Source of the DNA: Halanaerobium congolense
Lineage (GTDB): Bacteria > Bacillota > Halanaerobiia > Halanaerobiales > Halanaerobiaceae
Length of the DNA stretch: 33,993 bases
Assembly: GCF_004366375.1 (NCBI RefSeq)
Contig: NZ_SOEF01000030.1
Span: forward strand, 1 to 33,993
Reading direction: 5' to 3'
The notes beneath the pieces are model-generated. The model searched no databases. It saw nothing but the letters and a program-made list of their open reading frames with translations, and had not been told where the DNA came from. Both the position numbers and the translations under genes were made by a program. The first letter of the stretch is position 1. Each line of letters starts with the position of its first letter. Positions 1 to 9,700 of this stretch are shown in pieces.

Positions 1-5
1 AAATC

Positions 6-24
6 TTTCACCCACCGGGTGAAA
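6..24. terminator. Perfect 8-bp hairpin at the left edge, possible terminator
   Basis: TTTCACCC and GGGTGAAA form a perfect 8-bp stem around an ACC loop. It is followed by the A/T-rich run AATAATATTTTG rather than a clean T tract. It could be the terminator of a gene left of the window or a palindrome from a transposon end. Nothing else is recognisable in bases 25-89. Confidence 0.3.
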
Positions 25-89
25 ATAATATTTTGATAGAATGTTGCTATATTAGGACTGATAATTTATTTCGTGGTTGCTATGAATAA

Positions 90-2099
90 TTCAGGTTAGA
101 GATTCTTAAAAAAGAAGCTTTTCGCTGGTATCAGGATTGGTTAGATTCTGAAATTGATTCTAATGAGCTTAAACCAGATAACTGGAAAGAAGCCTGGAAA
201 TTTAATATTCTAAAATCTTATCTAAAAGATATAGCAGATAAAAATGAGAAAATGTCTAAATTAGAAGCTGAACTTAAAGAAAATCAGGATAAGATTAGAG
301 AATTAAAAGAAGACATTGTGGAAGTGACTACCAAAATTAGTTTGATCAATAATATTACTCAAAAGAATATAGGGGCCTTAAAAAGCTGGAAAAGTATGGT
401 CAAAAAAATTGGAAAGGGTTATGGTAAATATGCCAGTAAATATGCTGCCAAAGCCCGTAAATATATGAAAGAAGCTAGAGATTCTGTACCTGCCTGGATA
501 ATGCCTGTCTATAAGGTTTCTGAGACAACAGTGAAAAAAATGTCAACTTTTGATGTTGTCATTATTGATGAGGCAAGTCAATCTAATGTAACTAGTTTAC
601 TGGCCCTTTTGCGAGCTAAAAAAGCAATTATTGTTGGAGATGAAAAACAGATTACTCCTTCTGCAGTAGGTAGAGATAAGCAGAAAGTTTTAGATTATAT
701 TACTCGTTATTTAGGTGATATTCCTTTTAGTGATAACTTTGACTTAGAAACTAGTATTTTTGAGTTAGCAGAAATATTTTTTGGGACAAAGAAATTGATG
801 TTAAAAGAACATTTTAGATGTTTACCTGAGATTATATCTTTTAATAATGATCTTTTTTATCAAAATAAAATAATTCCATTAAGAAATCCGGCTCAGAGCG
901 AAAAATTAGAGCCTGTTTTAGAAAATGTTTATGTAAAAGATGGTTATAGAAAAAATAAAGTTAATAAAGTAGAGGCAGAAGCAATTTGTAAAAAAATAGC
1001 AGAGTTAATAAAAAAAGATAAATATCGAGATAAAACCTTTGGTGTTATCTCTTTAACCGGAAGAGATCAGGCCAAACATATCTATAATTTAATTGATAAT
1101 TATATTAGTACTAAAGATCAGGAAAGAATAAGATTCCATGCTGGAGATGCTTATGATTTTCAGGGTGATGAAAGAGATATAATTATTTTATCAATGGTTG
1201 TTGGTGGTCAGGATGATAATTATCGAGCTTTATCCGGTAAAACCTATGAACAGCGAATTAATGTTGCAACCAGCCGGGCTAAAGATAAATTAATCTTATT
1301 TCATTCTGTGCAATTGGGAACTGATCTTAACAATCAGGATGATCTGCGCTATAAATTATTGAATTATATTAAAAATGGAATTACAGAAAAAGATTTAGAT
1401 GAAAATAAAAAGAAAAAATGTGATTCTGTATTTGAAGAAGATGTTTATGACTGGTTAACTAAACGTGGATATGAAGTTACACCTCAGGTAGAAGTTGGTG
1501 CTTATAGAATTGATCTGGTTGTTGAAGGAGAAAATAACAGACTGGCTGTAGAATGTGATGGTGACCGCTGGCATCCACCAGAAAAATGGTGGGCTGATAA
1601 AATGCGACAGCATCAATTAGAAAGAGTTGGCTGGACCTTCTGGCGCGTATCAGGTTCTGCTTTTTATAATGATCCAGATCAGGCAATGAGTTCTGTAATT
1701 AAAATACTTAATTCTTTAAATATAAAGCCTCAAAAAAGAGAAGAAAAGTTTGAAGAAGAGCCTAAAGAAATTGAAAAGAATAATAAGAATCAGGATAGAT
1801 TAAAAGAACAGAATCAAGAAAAGGATAATGAAAATGTTGAAGTTGAATCTAAGAGTTTTCAAGTAATTAGCAGTCAAAAAGAAATTACTGAAAATGAAGA
1901 TTTAAATCTACAGCTTGATTTTGGAGAAAGTTATGAAGAAGATATTGATGAGTTTGATCTACACGATATTGTAGAAAATTTTGATGGTAGAACAGGAAAA
2001 GTTTATGATATTAAAAATGATCATCTGATTGTTATTAACGAATCAGGCAAGATTGAAAAGTGGAAGATCGAAGATGTTGATTTGATTAGGCCCAGCTGA
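90..2099 (+). pseudogene. 5'-truncated SF1 helicase with C-terminal Vsr-like (MTES_1575-type) nuclease domain
   Basis: The reading frame is open from base 90, after an in-frame TAA at 87-89. The first ATG is at 252 and has no convincing ribosome-binding site, so the natural start was probably further upstream and is lost. Counting from ATG 252, residues 1-75 are coiled coil. The helicase motifs follow: IIDEASQS (about 104-111, Walker B), GDEKQITP (129-136) and VATSRAKDK (338-346, motif VI). Walker A, which precedes Walker B in SF1 enzymes, is absent from the visible sequence. Residues about 390-490 are a Vsr/DUF559-like endonuclease domain with YRID and AVECDGDRWH, as in the REase_MTES_1575 family fused to DUF4011-type helicases. 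An acidic linker and a small C-terminal domain follow. The next gene starts 21 bp downstream. The product can hardly be an active helicase; the nuclease part could still fold. Confidence 0.75.
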
Positions 2100-2120
2100 G
2101 TTTAGCAGAAAGGAGCAGTT

Positions 2121-4415
2121 ATGAATTATCAAAAAATGAATCTAGGTTTTGATAATCAAATTAATTATAAAAAATTAGCAATAGACTTTATTAAAGCGGA
2201 AACAGAAAAAGAAATTGATTCTATCTTAAATAAACATGAAATTTTTGCTGATGATAATAACTGGCGAAATTATGGTGATTTAGATAATAACTTTGGCACT
2301 ATTGGTAATCAACAGAGTGATTCTACTTTAGCTTTAGTAGAAAAAATAATCAATAGTATAGATGCAGTTTTAATATCTGAAGCTAAAAAAAACGGTATAG
2401 ATCCTAATAGTGATGCTGCTCCTAAAACTATGAACCAAGCAGTTGAAAAGTTCTTTAATATTCAAGATGGTGAAATTTCTCTTCTTAGTTCAAAAGAACA
2501 AACTAAACTAGCTGAAAAAATAAACTTGATTGCAACAGGATCCCGTCAAAATCCATCTTATATTATTTATGATAAAGGTGAGGGGCAAAGACCAGAAGAC
2601 TTTCCGGATACTCTATTAAGTTTACATAAATCAAACAAAGACAAAATTTTATTTGTTCAGGGTAGATTTAATATGGGTGGTACTGGTGCCCTTCCTTTTT
2701 GTGGTCAGAAAAATTATCAGTTTGTCATGTCTCGAAAACATCCTAAGATTGATGATTCAAATAATGAATGGGGCTTTACTTTAGTTAGAAGAAGACGCCC
2801 CAAGGCTGGAGAGAAATCTTCGGTTTATGAATATTTTGCACCAGACCAGAAAATTGTAAGTTTTAAGGCTGATAACTTAGATATATTACCTGATAGCAAG
2901 TCTGGAAAATATAAGAACAAAATAAATTATGGAACTCTAATTAAGCTATATGAGTATGATATAACTGATAGAACTTTAATTACTTTTGATTTATATTATA
3001 GCTTAAACAGAATATTATTCAATATGCCAATTCCTGTCCGTTTAGTAGATGCTAGAAATTATAAAGGAGATCTAACTGAGACTACTTTAACTGGAATGAC
3101 AGCTAGAATAGCAAACAATCCAGATATATATAATCTGATAGAAAAAGACTTTCCTATTTCTGAAGATCTTAAAATTAAGGGCTTAGGAACTGTTCATGTA
3201 AAAATTTGGTTATTTAAAGATGGTAAAGAAGAACATTTTTTAAAAGCGTCTGAAGCAATTATTTTAACAATAAATGGTCAGGCCCATGCAACTTATGATC
3301 GTAGATTTTTTACTAGAAAAAGAGTAAAAAAGGATTGGATTAAAAATTCATTGTTGGTTCATCTAGACTGCAGTGATTTTTCTAAAGATGTTAGAGAAGA
3401 TCTTTTTATGGGTTCTAGAGATAGATTACGAACTGGGGATAAATTAAGTAAAAAGTTAGAAAAGGAATTAGAAAATCTATTAAAAAATGATGTTTTATTA
3501 AAAAAATGGAATATAAAAAGAAAAGAAGAAAAAATGAAAAAAACTTTAGAAAAGAAAGCTGAGGAAACAAAAGATCTTTTCCAGGAATTAGTTAAGAAAA
3601 ACTCAGAAATAGCTATTTTATTTGGCCAGGGAAAGAAATTAGCCAATCCCTGGAAAATTGGAGATAACGAGGATCAATATGAAGGAAAAAGATTTCCAAC
3701 ATATTTTGAATTGATAAATCCTAAAGATGGTAAAAAGAATTGTCCAGAAAATAGTTACTGTCGAGTTGTTTTTGAGACAGATGTAGAAAATGAATTTTTA
3801 GATAGAGCTAATGATCCTGGTGAACTAAGAATTTCTAATGATAGTCTAATTAAAAGTAGGAGACTAAGAAACGGCAAGCTTACTCTAACAGTAGTTCCAG
3901 AATTAATTTCCTTAAAAGAGGGAGATAGGATTACGATTGATGTTGAACTAGACAGTTTTGGTGCTGCACCTACTTTTGTGGATAGTTTTATTTTAAATAT
4001 AACTGAAACTGATAAAGGAAAGAAAAAGAAGACTAAAACTAATAAACCTAAAGATAAAAATGATAATTTAAATTTACCTAATATTTCTTTATTAGAAAAA
4101 GAGGATTGGCCTGAAAAATGGAGTGAAGATAGTACAATTTTAATTAAAGAGTCAGATAAAGACTTGGATATTTATATAAACAGAGATAATGTTAATTTAA
4201 AGAGAACTTTAAAAACTAAAAAATTAGATCAGAGTGAAATAGAGCTCTATGAAGAAAGATTTAAAATAGCACTAGGTTTAATAGGCTTTTCTATCTACTC
4301 TCAGTTAGAAGATGAGCAGGATAAAGAAAAAGTGATTCAAAAAACTACTAAGCCCATTTCTCAGATTATATTGCCCTTGATTGAAGAATTGGGAGATTTG
4401 TCAGATTTGATGTAG
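2121..4415 (+). CDS. GHKL (Bergerat-fold) ATPase, defence-associated, 764 aa
   Basis: The N-terminal part is a GHKL ATPase (Hsp90/MutL/histidine-kinase fold). The N box is EKIINSIDAV at about residues 74-83 (E74, N78, D81). The G1 box is DKGEGQ at 151-156. The ATP-lid box is GRFNMGGTGA at 181-190. Residues about 470-525 form a lysine/glutamate-rich coiled coil. The C-terminal third is a second region I cannot assign, with a lysine-rich linker near residue 640. No membrane segment or kinase-type phosphorylation site is visible. The ATG has a good ribosome-binding site (AAAGGAG). It lies 21 bp after the helicase-nuclease remnant and 33 bp before the DUF262 gene, so the three are probably co-transcribed. 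ATPase assignment is firm; the biological role is unknown, with defence inferred from context. Confidence 0.8.
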   Translation: MNYQKMNLGFDNQINYKKLAIDFIKAETEKEIDSILNKHEIFADDNNWRNYGDLDNNFGTIGNQQSDSTLALVEKIINSIDAVLISEAKKNGIDPNSDAAPKTMNQAVEKFFNIQDGEISLLSSKEQTKLAEKINLIATGSRQNPSYIIYDKGEGQRPEDFPDTLLSLHKSNKDKILFVQGRFNMGGTGALPFCGQKNYQFVMSRKHPKIDDSNNEWGFTLVRRRRPKAGEKSSVYEYFAPDQKIVSFKADNLDILPDSKSGKYKNKINYGTLIKLYEYDITDRTLITFDLYYSLNRILFNMPIPVRLVDARNYKGDLTETTLTGMTARIANNPDIYNLIEKDFPISEDLKIKGLGTVHVKIWLFKDGKEEHFLKASEAIILTINGQAHATYDRRFFTRKRVKKDWIKNSLLVHLDCSDFSKDVREDLFMGSRDRLRTGDKLSKKLEKELENLLKNDVLLKKWNIKRKEEKMKKTLEKKAEETKDLFQELVKKNSEIAILFGQGKKLANPWKIGDNEDQYEGKRFPTYFELINPKDGKKNCPENSYCRVVFETDVENEFLDRANDPGELRISNDSLIKSRRLRNGKLTLTVVPELISLKEGDRITIDVELDSFGAAPTFVDSFILNITETDKGKKKKTKTNKPKDKNDNLNLPNISLLEKEDWPEKWSEDSTILIKESDKDLDIYINRDNVNLKRTLKTKKLDQSEIELYEERFKIALGLIGFSIYSQLEDEQDKEKVIQKTTKPISQIILPLIEELGDLSDLM

Positions 4416-4448
4416 ATATAATAAATCATAAATATTGGAGTGATTAAA

Positions 4449-6164
4449 TTGGGAAATAAAATCCATGCAGAAGAAATGAAAATTGAAGAAGTGTTAACCG
4501 GAAATAGTGAATATTATAAAATACCTGATTATCAGAGAAGATTTTCATGGAAAAGAGAGCAGCTTGAAGATTTTTGGTTTGATTTAAATTCATTAGAAGC
4601 TGATGAGGAACATTTTTTAGGATCAATAGTTGTTATAACTGGAGCTCATAATATTGGCTTTAATGAACTAGAATTAGTTGATGGACAGCAAAGATTAACT
4701 ACAATTATGTTATTATTAAAAAATATTCAAAAGAAGTTTAAAGATAATCAAGAATATAATGAAATGGCAAAAATGATAAATGCTAATTATTTATTTACCA
4801 AAAACAAAAAAGCTAAAAGGAGAATTCAGTTAGAATTGGGTAAATTAGATCATTCTGATTATGAAAATATTATGAATGATAATATGAAAAGCATTGATAA
4901 TCAAAATTTAATTAATGCTTATAAATTTTTTGAAGAAAAACTATCTAAAATGACTGAAAAAGAAATTGAAGAAGTTTATGATAAATTATTAGAACAAATT
5001 TTAGTTGTGTTAATCCAGGCTCAAAATGAAAAATCAGCCTTTAGATTATTTGAAACTTTAAATGACAGAGGTTTAGAATTATCTGCCATAGATTTAATGA
5101 AAAATTATTTACTTAAAGTAGCAAATAATAATGAAGATGTGGATACAGACTTGATTAAAGAGAATTGGGAAAATATTATTTTGAATATTCAAGATGTAAA
5201 TAGGAAAGTCAGGTTTTTTAGGCATTATATAATGTCGAGTGAACCAGTAACTAACAGTAAAATTACTCAAAGAAGAGTTTATGATAGATTTAAAGAAATA
5301 ATTAATGAAGATTTAGCAGATTATAATCTAACAATAGAAGATTATATAAAAAATATGGAAGAAAAATCTGAGTTGTATAGAAATATTAATAATGCAAATA
5401 TTGGTGATGATTTTTTTACTAAAAATCAGAGAACAATTATAAATGATCATCTCAATAATTTTAATGCTATTGGTGCCTTGCCAGCTAGAACACTATTATT
5501 AAAAGCTTTTGATCAGACATTAAAAAAAGAGCTTTCAGTTCAGGATTTGACCTCTATTTTAGAATACATTGAAACATTTTCTATCAGGCGAATTGTTGGT
5601 CAATTAGCTACAGGTGAGTTAGATACAATCTATAATTATTTAGCAGTTAATGCTTTTAGTGAAGATAATCCTGAATTATTTATAAAAAATTATTTTAAAA
5701 AGAACATGCCAAGTGATTCAGAATTTGAAAATAATTTTAAAGAAAGAGATTTCAGAAATAATGATCAAACTAAATATATTTTGGACACTTTTGAGAAAAA
5801 GCATTTTATGAAAAATGCTGCTGGTAAATCAATTAAGGAAAGGTCAGAGGTACATATTGAACATATTGCACCGACAAGTTCTTTTACTGCTAAAAAGTAT
5901 AAAAAGTGGGCTGATTATTTAGATGTAGATAAAGCTGAATTTGAGAATTTAAAAACTAGAATAGGGAATTTAACTTTACTAGAATATAAGTTAAATATTA
6001 GAGCTTCAAATAAGCCTTTTAAGCAAAAGAAAGAGCGTTATGATGAATCTAGTTTTAAAATGACAGAGGAAATTATTAAAAATTATTCAGAATGGAAATC
6101 TAATTCTATTTTACAAAGAAGTGAAGAATTATCTAAAATTGCTGTTGATATTTGGTCTTTGTAA
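4449..6164 (+). CDS. DUF262/DUF1524 (GmrSD-like, BrxU-type) nuclease
   Basis: This looks like a one-polypeptide GmrSD-type enzyme. Members of that family are NTP-dependent type IV restriction endonucleases against modified phage DNA, and BrxU is the one found inside BREX loci. The N-terminal DUF262 domain shows PDYQRRFSW (about residues 26-34) and LVDGQQRLTTIMLLL (about 76-90), the ParB/sulfiredoxin-like nucleotide-binding region. The C-terminal DUF1524 domain has the His-Me finger pattern VHIEHIAPTS and a downstream IGNLTLLE motif. Nearly 570 aa fits the family. I chose TTG at 4449 because GGAG at 4437-4440 sits 8 nt upstream; the GTG at 4440 overlaps that ribosome-binding site. It closes the left cassette and is separated from brxF by about 80 bp containing a promoter candidate. 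Substrate modification cannot be read from sequence. Confidence 0.85.
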   Translation: MGNKIHAEEMKIEEVLTGNSEYYKIPDYQRRFSWKREQLEDFWFDLNSLEADEEHFLGSIVVITGAHNIGFNELELVDGQQRLTTIMLLLKNIQKKFKDNQEYNEMAKMINANYLFTKNKKAKRRIQLELGKLDHSDYENIMNDNMKSIDNQNLINAYKFFEEKLSKMTEKEIEEVYDKLLEQILVVLIQAQNEKSAFRLFETLNDRGLELSAIDLMKNYLLKVANNNEDVDTDLIKENWENIILNIQDVNRKVRFFRHYIMSSEPVTNSKITQRRVYDRFKEIINEDLADYNLTIEDYIKNMEEKSELYRNINNANIGDDFFTKNQRTIINDHLNNFNAIGALPARTLLLKAFDQTLKKELSVQDLTSILEYIETFSIRRIVGQLATGELDTIYNYLAVNAFSEDNPELFIKNYFKKNMPSDSEFENNFKERDFRNNDQTKYILDTFEKKHFMKNAAGKSIKERSEVHIEHIAPTSSFTAKKYKKWADYLDVDKAEFENLKTRIGNLTLLEYKLNIRASNKPFKQKKERYDESSFKMTEEIIKNYSEWKSNSILQRSEELSKIAVDIWSL

Positions 6165-6184
6165 TAAGATATAAAATAAAGGAC

Positions 6185-6213
6185 TTAATAACAATTTCTT
6201 GAATTATTATAAT
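6185..6213 (+). promoter_or_regulatory. Candidate sigma-A promoter of the BREX operon
   Basis: TTAATA (6185-6190, four of six matches to TTGACA) is followed by a 17-bp spacer and a perfect TATAAT at 6208-6213. It lies about 30 bp upstream of the brxF ribosome-binding site, in the only sizeable gap between 2.1 and 18.5 kb on this strand. It would allow the BREX genes to be transcribed independently of the GHKL cassette. Confidence 0.5.
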
Positions 6214-6243
6214 TAATGATTAAAAATCTAAAGGGGTGGTTTG

Positions 6244-6711
6244 GTGACACATATAGATGATTTAATTAAAAGTAATAGAGGCAGTCATTACAAACTTTTA
6301 ACATTAGTAGGAAGTGAAGAAAATCATAAAAATAATATAATTGATTATTTAAAAAATAATGGCTGGGATGTTTATGATATTGAAGAAGTAATTTTAGATT
6401 TAGTAGAGAATATACCTGAAAACAAAATTGGTTTAAAAATTGGTGATAAGATAAAAGAATGGCTTAGTGATCAAGAAAATAAAATAGTAATTACTAATAC
6501 AAGTATAATCTATTCTCCAGAATTAAATTTAATTAATCCTGTTGAAACATTTAGATATGCTATGCGAGGAGACAAGGAAGCCGTAATATTTATTGAAGGT
6601 AAAATGAGAGATGATAAAGTGATATATTCTACCCCGGATAAACAGGATCATAAAGATATTGATATATCTAGAATTGTCTCTGAAAGAATAACTGAAGTTG
6701 AGGTGAATTAA
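6244..6711 (+). CDS. brxF: BREX-3 protein BrxF
   Basis: A small protein of about 155 aa that opens the operon, exactly where BREX type 3 loci carry brxF. The family is described as P-loop containing, but the expected GxxxxGK[S/T] after the first strand is replaced here by GSEENHKNN (about residues 24-32), with no GKS/GKT. The middle and end still follow the layout I recall for BrxF: a hydrophobic strand before an asparagine (IVITNTS), then a V-F-I-E-G-K strand and a Y-S-T-P-D turn. GTG 6244 is preferred over TTG 6241 because AAGGGG at 6231-6236 gives 7-nt spacing. The gap to brxC is 3 bp. Identification rests mostly on position and size; sequence resemblance is moderate. Confidence 0.7.
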   Translation: MTHIDDLIKSNRGSHYKLLTLVGSEENHKNNIIDYLKNNGWDVYDIEEVILDLVENIPENKIGLKIGDKIKEWLSDQENKIVITNTSIIYSPELNLINPVETFRYAMRGDKEAVIFIEGKMRDDKVIYSTPDKQDHKDIDISRIVSERITEVEVN

Positions 6712-6714
6712 TTA

Positions 6715-9700
6715 ATGAAAGTTAAAGATTTATTACATTTAGAAGAATTGGATAAAGTTATTGATATTGATACATATATTGAAACTGAGGATAAAGCAAA
6801 AGATACAATTGAAAAATATGTAATAACAGATGATTTAAAAGGACATATTCAAAGAATAGCAGAAGACTTAAAAAAACCTAAACATAAGTCTTATCAAATT
6901 ATTGGTAACTATGGTTCAGGTAAATCTCACTTTCTGGCTATTTTAGCAGCAGTAATTGATAATCATAGATTAGCTGATAGTTTACAAGATGAAGAAACTA
7001 AAGAAATATTTAAAGAGAGTTTAGATAGAGAATTTGCAGTTGTGCATTTTGAACTTCAACCAAGTCAACATACTCTAAGTGAATTTTTCTACGATAGACT
7101 AACAGTTAAACTAAAACAAAATTATGGTATTGAAATACCGGAGATTGATGCTGGTGATATTTATGATCATAAAGAAAAAGTAAAAGAAATATTGGATATT
7201 ATTAAATCTGAAAATCCTAAAATGGGATTAGTAGTAATTATTGATGAAATTTCTGACTTCTTAAAGTCAAAACCTAGTAAAGAGATGAAATTTGCAGACA
7301 CTCAATTTATGAGAGTTTTAGCACAAGCAAGTAACCAAATGGATTTTATGTTCTTAGGTTCGATGCAGGAAAATGTATTTGAAAGTGATGAATTTATTGA
7401 AGAGGCTGAAAGCATTGGCAGAACTATTCAACGTTATGAAATTATTACTATCTCTAAAGATGATATTAAAAAAGTATTATCACAAAGAGCCTTAAAAAAA
7501 GATATTAGCCAAAGGGATCAATTAAAAGATTTGTTAGATAAGTATGGTCAACAAATTCCTCAAGTCCAAAATAATTTAAATGAATTTGTTGAATTATTTC
7601 CAGTTCATCCCTATATTATTGAAGTTTTCAATTATTTACCTTATTTTGAGAATCGAGGTATTTTAGATTTCACTGTTAAAGAAGTGAAAAATATTTTGGA
7701 TGAAGAATTTCCAGCCTTTGTAACTTTTGATAAAATTTATAATAAGATGGCTAAAGATCATAACATTAGACAACTCGATGAAATAGCCCCTGTAGTTAAT
7801 GCTGTAGAAACTTTAAATAGTAAAGTTGATTTATTAAGACCAAATCACCAAGAAGATGCAAAAAAAATAATCAATGCTTTAGCTGTATTAAAAATTTATG
7901 GTAAGACAACAAATAATGGTGCTAATCCAGATGAGTTAGCTAATGACTTAATGATAATTTCTGATAATATTACAAATGTAGATAGAATTAGAATGATTTT
8001 AAAGAAATTAAGAGAAGTAACAGATGGACAATTTATTAATAAGACTAAAAATGATTATTATTATTTGGATTTAGACCATGATATTGACTATGATGTAGTT
8101 ATTCAAAGAAAAGCAGAAAACCTTTATGATGGTGCTGAAGATGGTGTGCTATTAAACATTCTAAAAGATAATTTCTATTTAGATTCAGATTCAAATCATG
8201 ACAGAGTCTTTGATGATGATAGTTATTGGAAAGAAAAGAAATCATTTAGAGAAGGCACTTTTATTTATGATGATAATTCAGTTGTTTTAGAAAAGGGTGA
8301 TGGAGATTTTAATTTTGTTATAGTTTCTCCATATCAAAAATCAGCAACAATAAAAAGTGATTTTGATACTGCAATTTTAAATCTAGAATATAATGAGGAA
8401 TTAGATAATTTACTTAGTAAGATAGCTGCAGTAAATTCTCTTAAAAGTGGCAGTAATTATCCTAAAAGTATAATGGATAAAAAGAAGAGGAAGTTTTTAG
8501 AAGAGGCAAAAGAAAAACTACTTAAGTTATTGCTGTTAACTAATATCAAAAATGGCGGGGATTATGATAGTACCAAAAAATTATTAGCACAAGAGCCAGA
8601 CACTTTAAGTGCTTATTATGAAGCAGTTAAACCAGCTGTATTTGGACATGTATTTAATGATAAATATCCTGAGTATCCTGATTTGATAAACCGATTATCT
8701 CCAGAAAATATTCAGGGAGAAGTAGAAAGAACAATAGATAGTATCTTAACTGGTAGAGAAGAGATTTCATTAAGTAATTCTCAAAATTTATTGTCTTCTC
8801 TTAACTTATTAGATGATAATAATTATCTAGATACCAGAAATTCTAAGTATGCTAATATAATTTTAGATAAGCTTAAAGATAATAAAGGTAAAAATATTAG
8901 TATAAATAGATTAGTTGAAATGTTAGCAGAACCACCATTTGGTTTGCAAAAAGAATTAGTATATTTGATTCTGTTTGTAATAACCTATAATGGAGAGGCT
9001 AATTTAAAACACAATAATAGAGGTTCTGTAAGAACTTTAACGGCATCTGATTTAAAGCAATTTTTCAGTTCAGGTTTAGATAAATTTGAAGAGATATCTT
9101 ATGTAAGTTTAGAAACTGATTTTCCTGTAGATGCTATTATTGATTTATTTAAAGTTTTAGATATTAATCCTGGTTTAGTAAGACAAGAAAATAAAAGGAT
9201 TAATGCATTAAAAACATTTAAAGAAAGAATTGATGATATTAAAAATGAGATAGAAGAAATTGATAAAAAACTGAATAAGTTAAAAATGAAACCAAATGAT
9301 TTTTTCGACATAAATAAATTAATTAAAAAAAGAGAAGGCTTAAAAAATATTCCGATTGATTTATTTTCAAAGGTTAATACTATTACTGATTTCAAAAAGA
9401 TTAGTTTGGATAAAGATGAATTAAAAGATCTTGAACAAGGACTTAAACTTTTAGAGCATTTATTTGGGTACTTAAATGACTTTGAAGAGTTTATATATGA
9501 TGAATATCTATATATGGAAAAAGCTTTAAAGCTGATTAAAGAAAATGCTAGTTTTTTTGAGGATGAATCTATCGATAAATTAAAAGAAATAGCTGTTGCT
9601 TGTGAAGAATTGCTAGGAACAAACGACAATGATTTAATGTTATTATTAGAATATGATCAAAGAAGATTGTTAAAAGGAAAATTAAATCAATTTAAAGATA

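Noticed and set aside
6-24. Left-edge hairpin as an attachment site
   Set aside because: No matching copy found at the right end and no integrase or tRNA gene nearby.
3359-3646. 95-codon minus-strand open frame in the GHKL gene
   Set aside because: Phe/Ser-rich antisense of the lysine-rich coiled coil; no start signal.
9099-9629. 176-codon open frame on the minus strand inside brxC
   Set aside because: It is a low-complexity Ser/Phe/Leu shadow of an A-rich coding strand, with no ribosome-binding site or family resemblance; brxC covers it.
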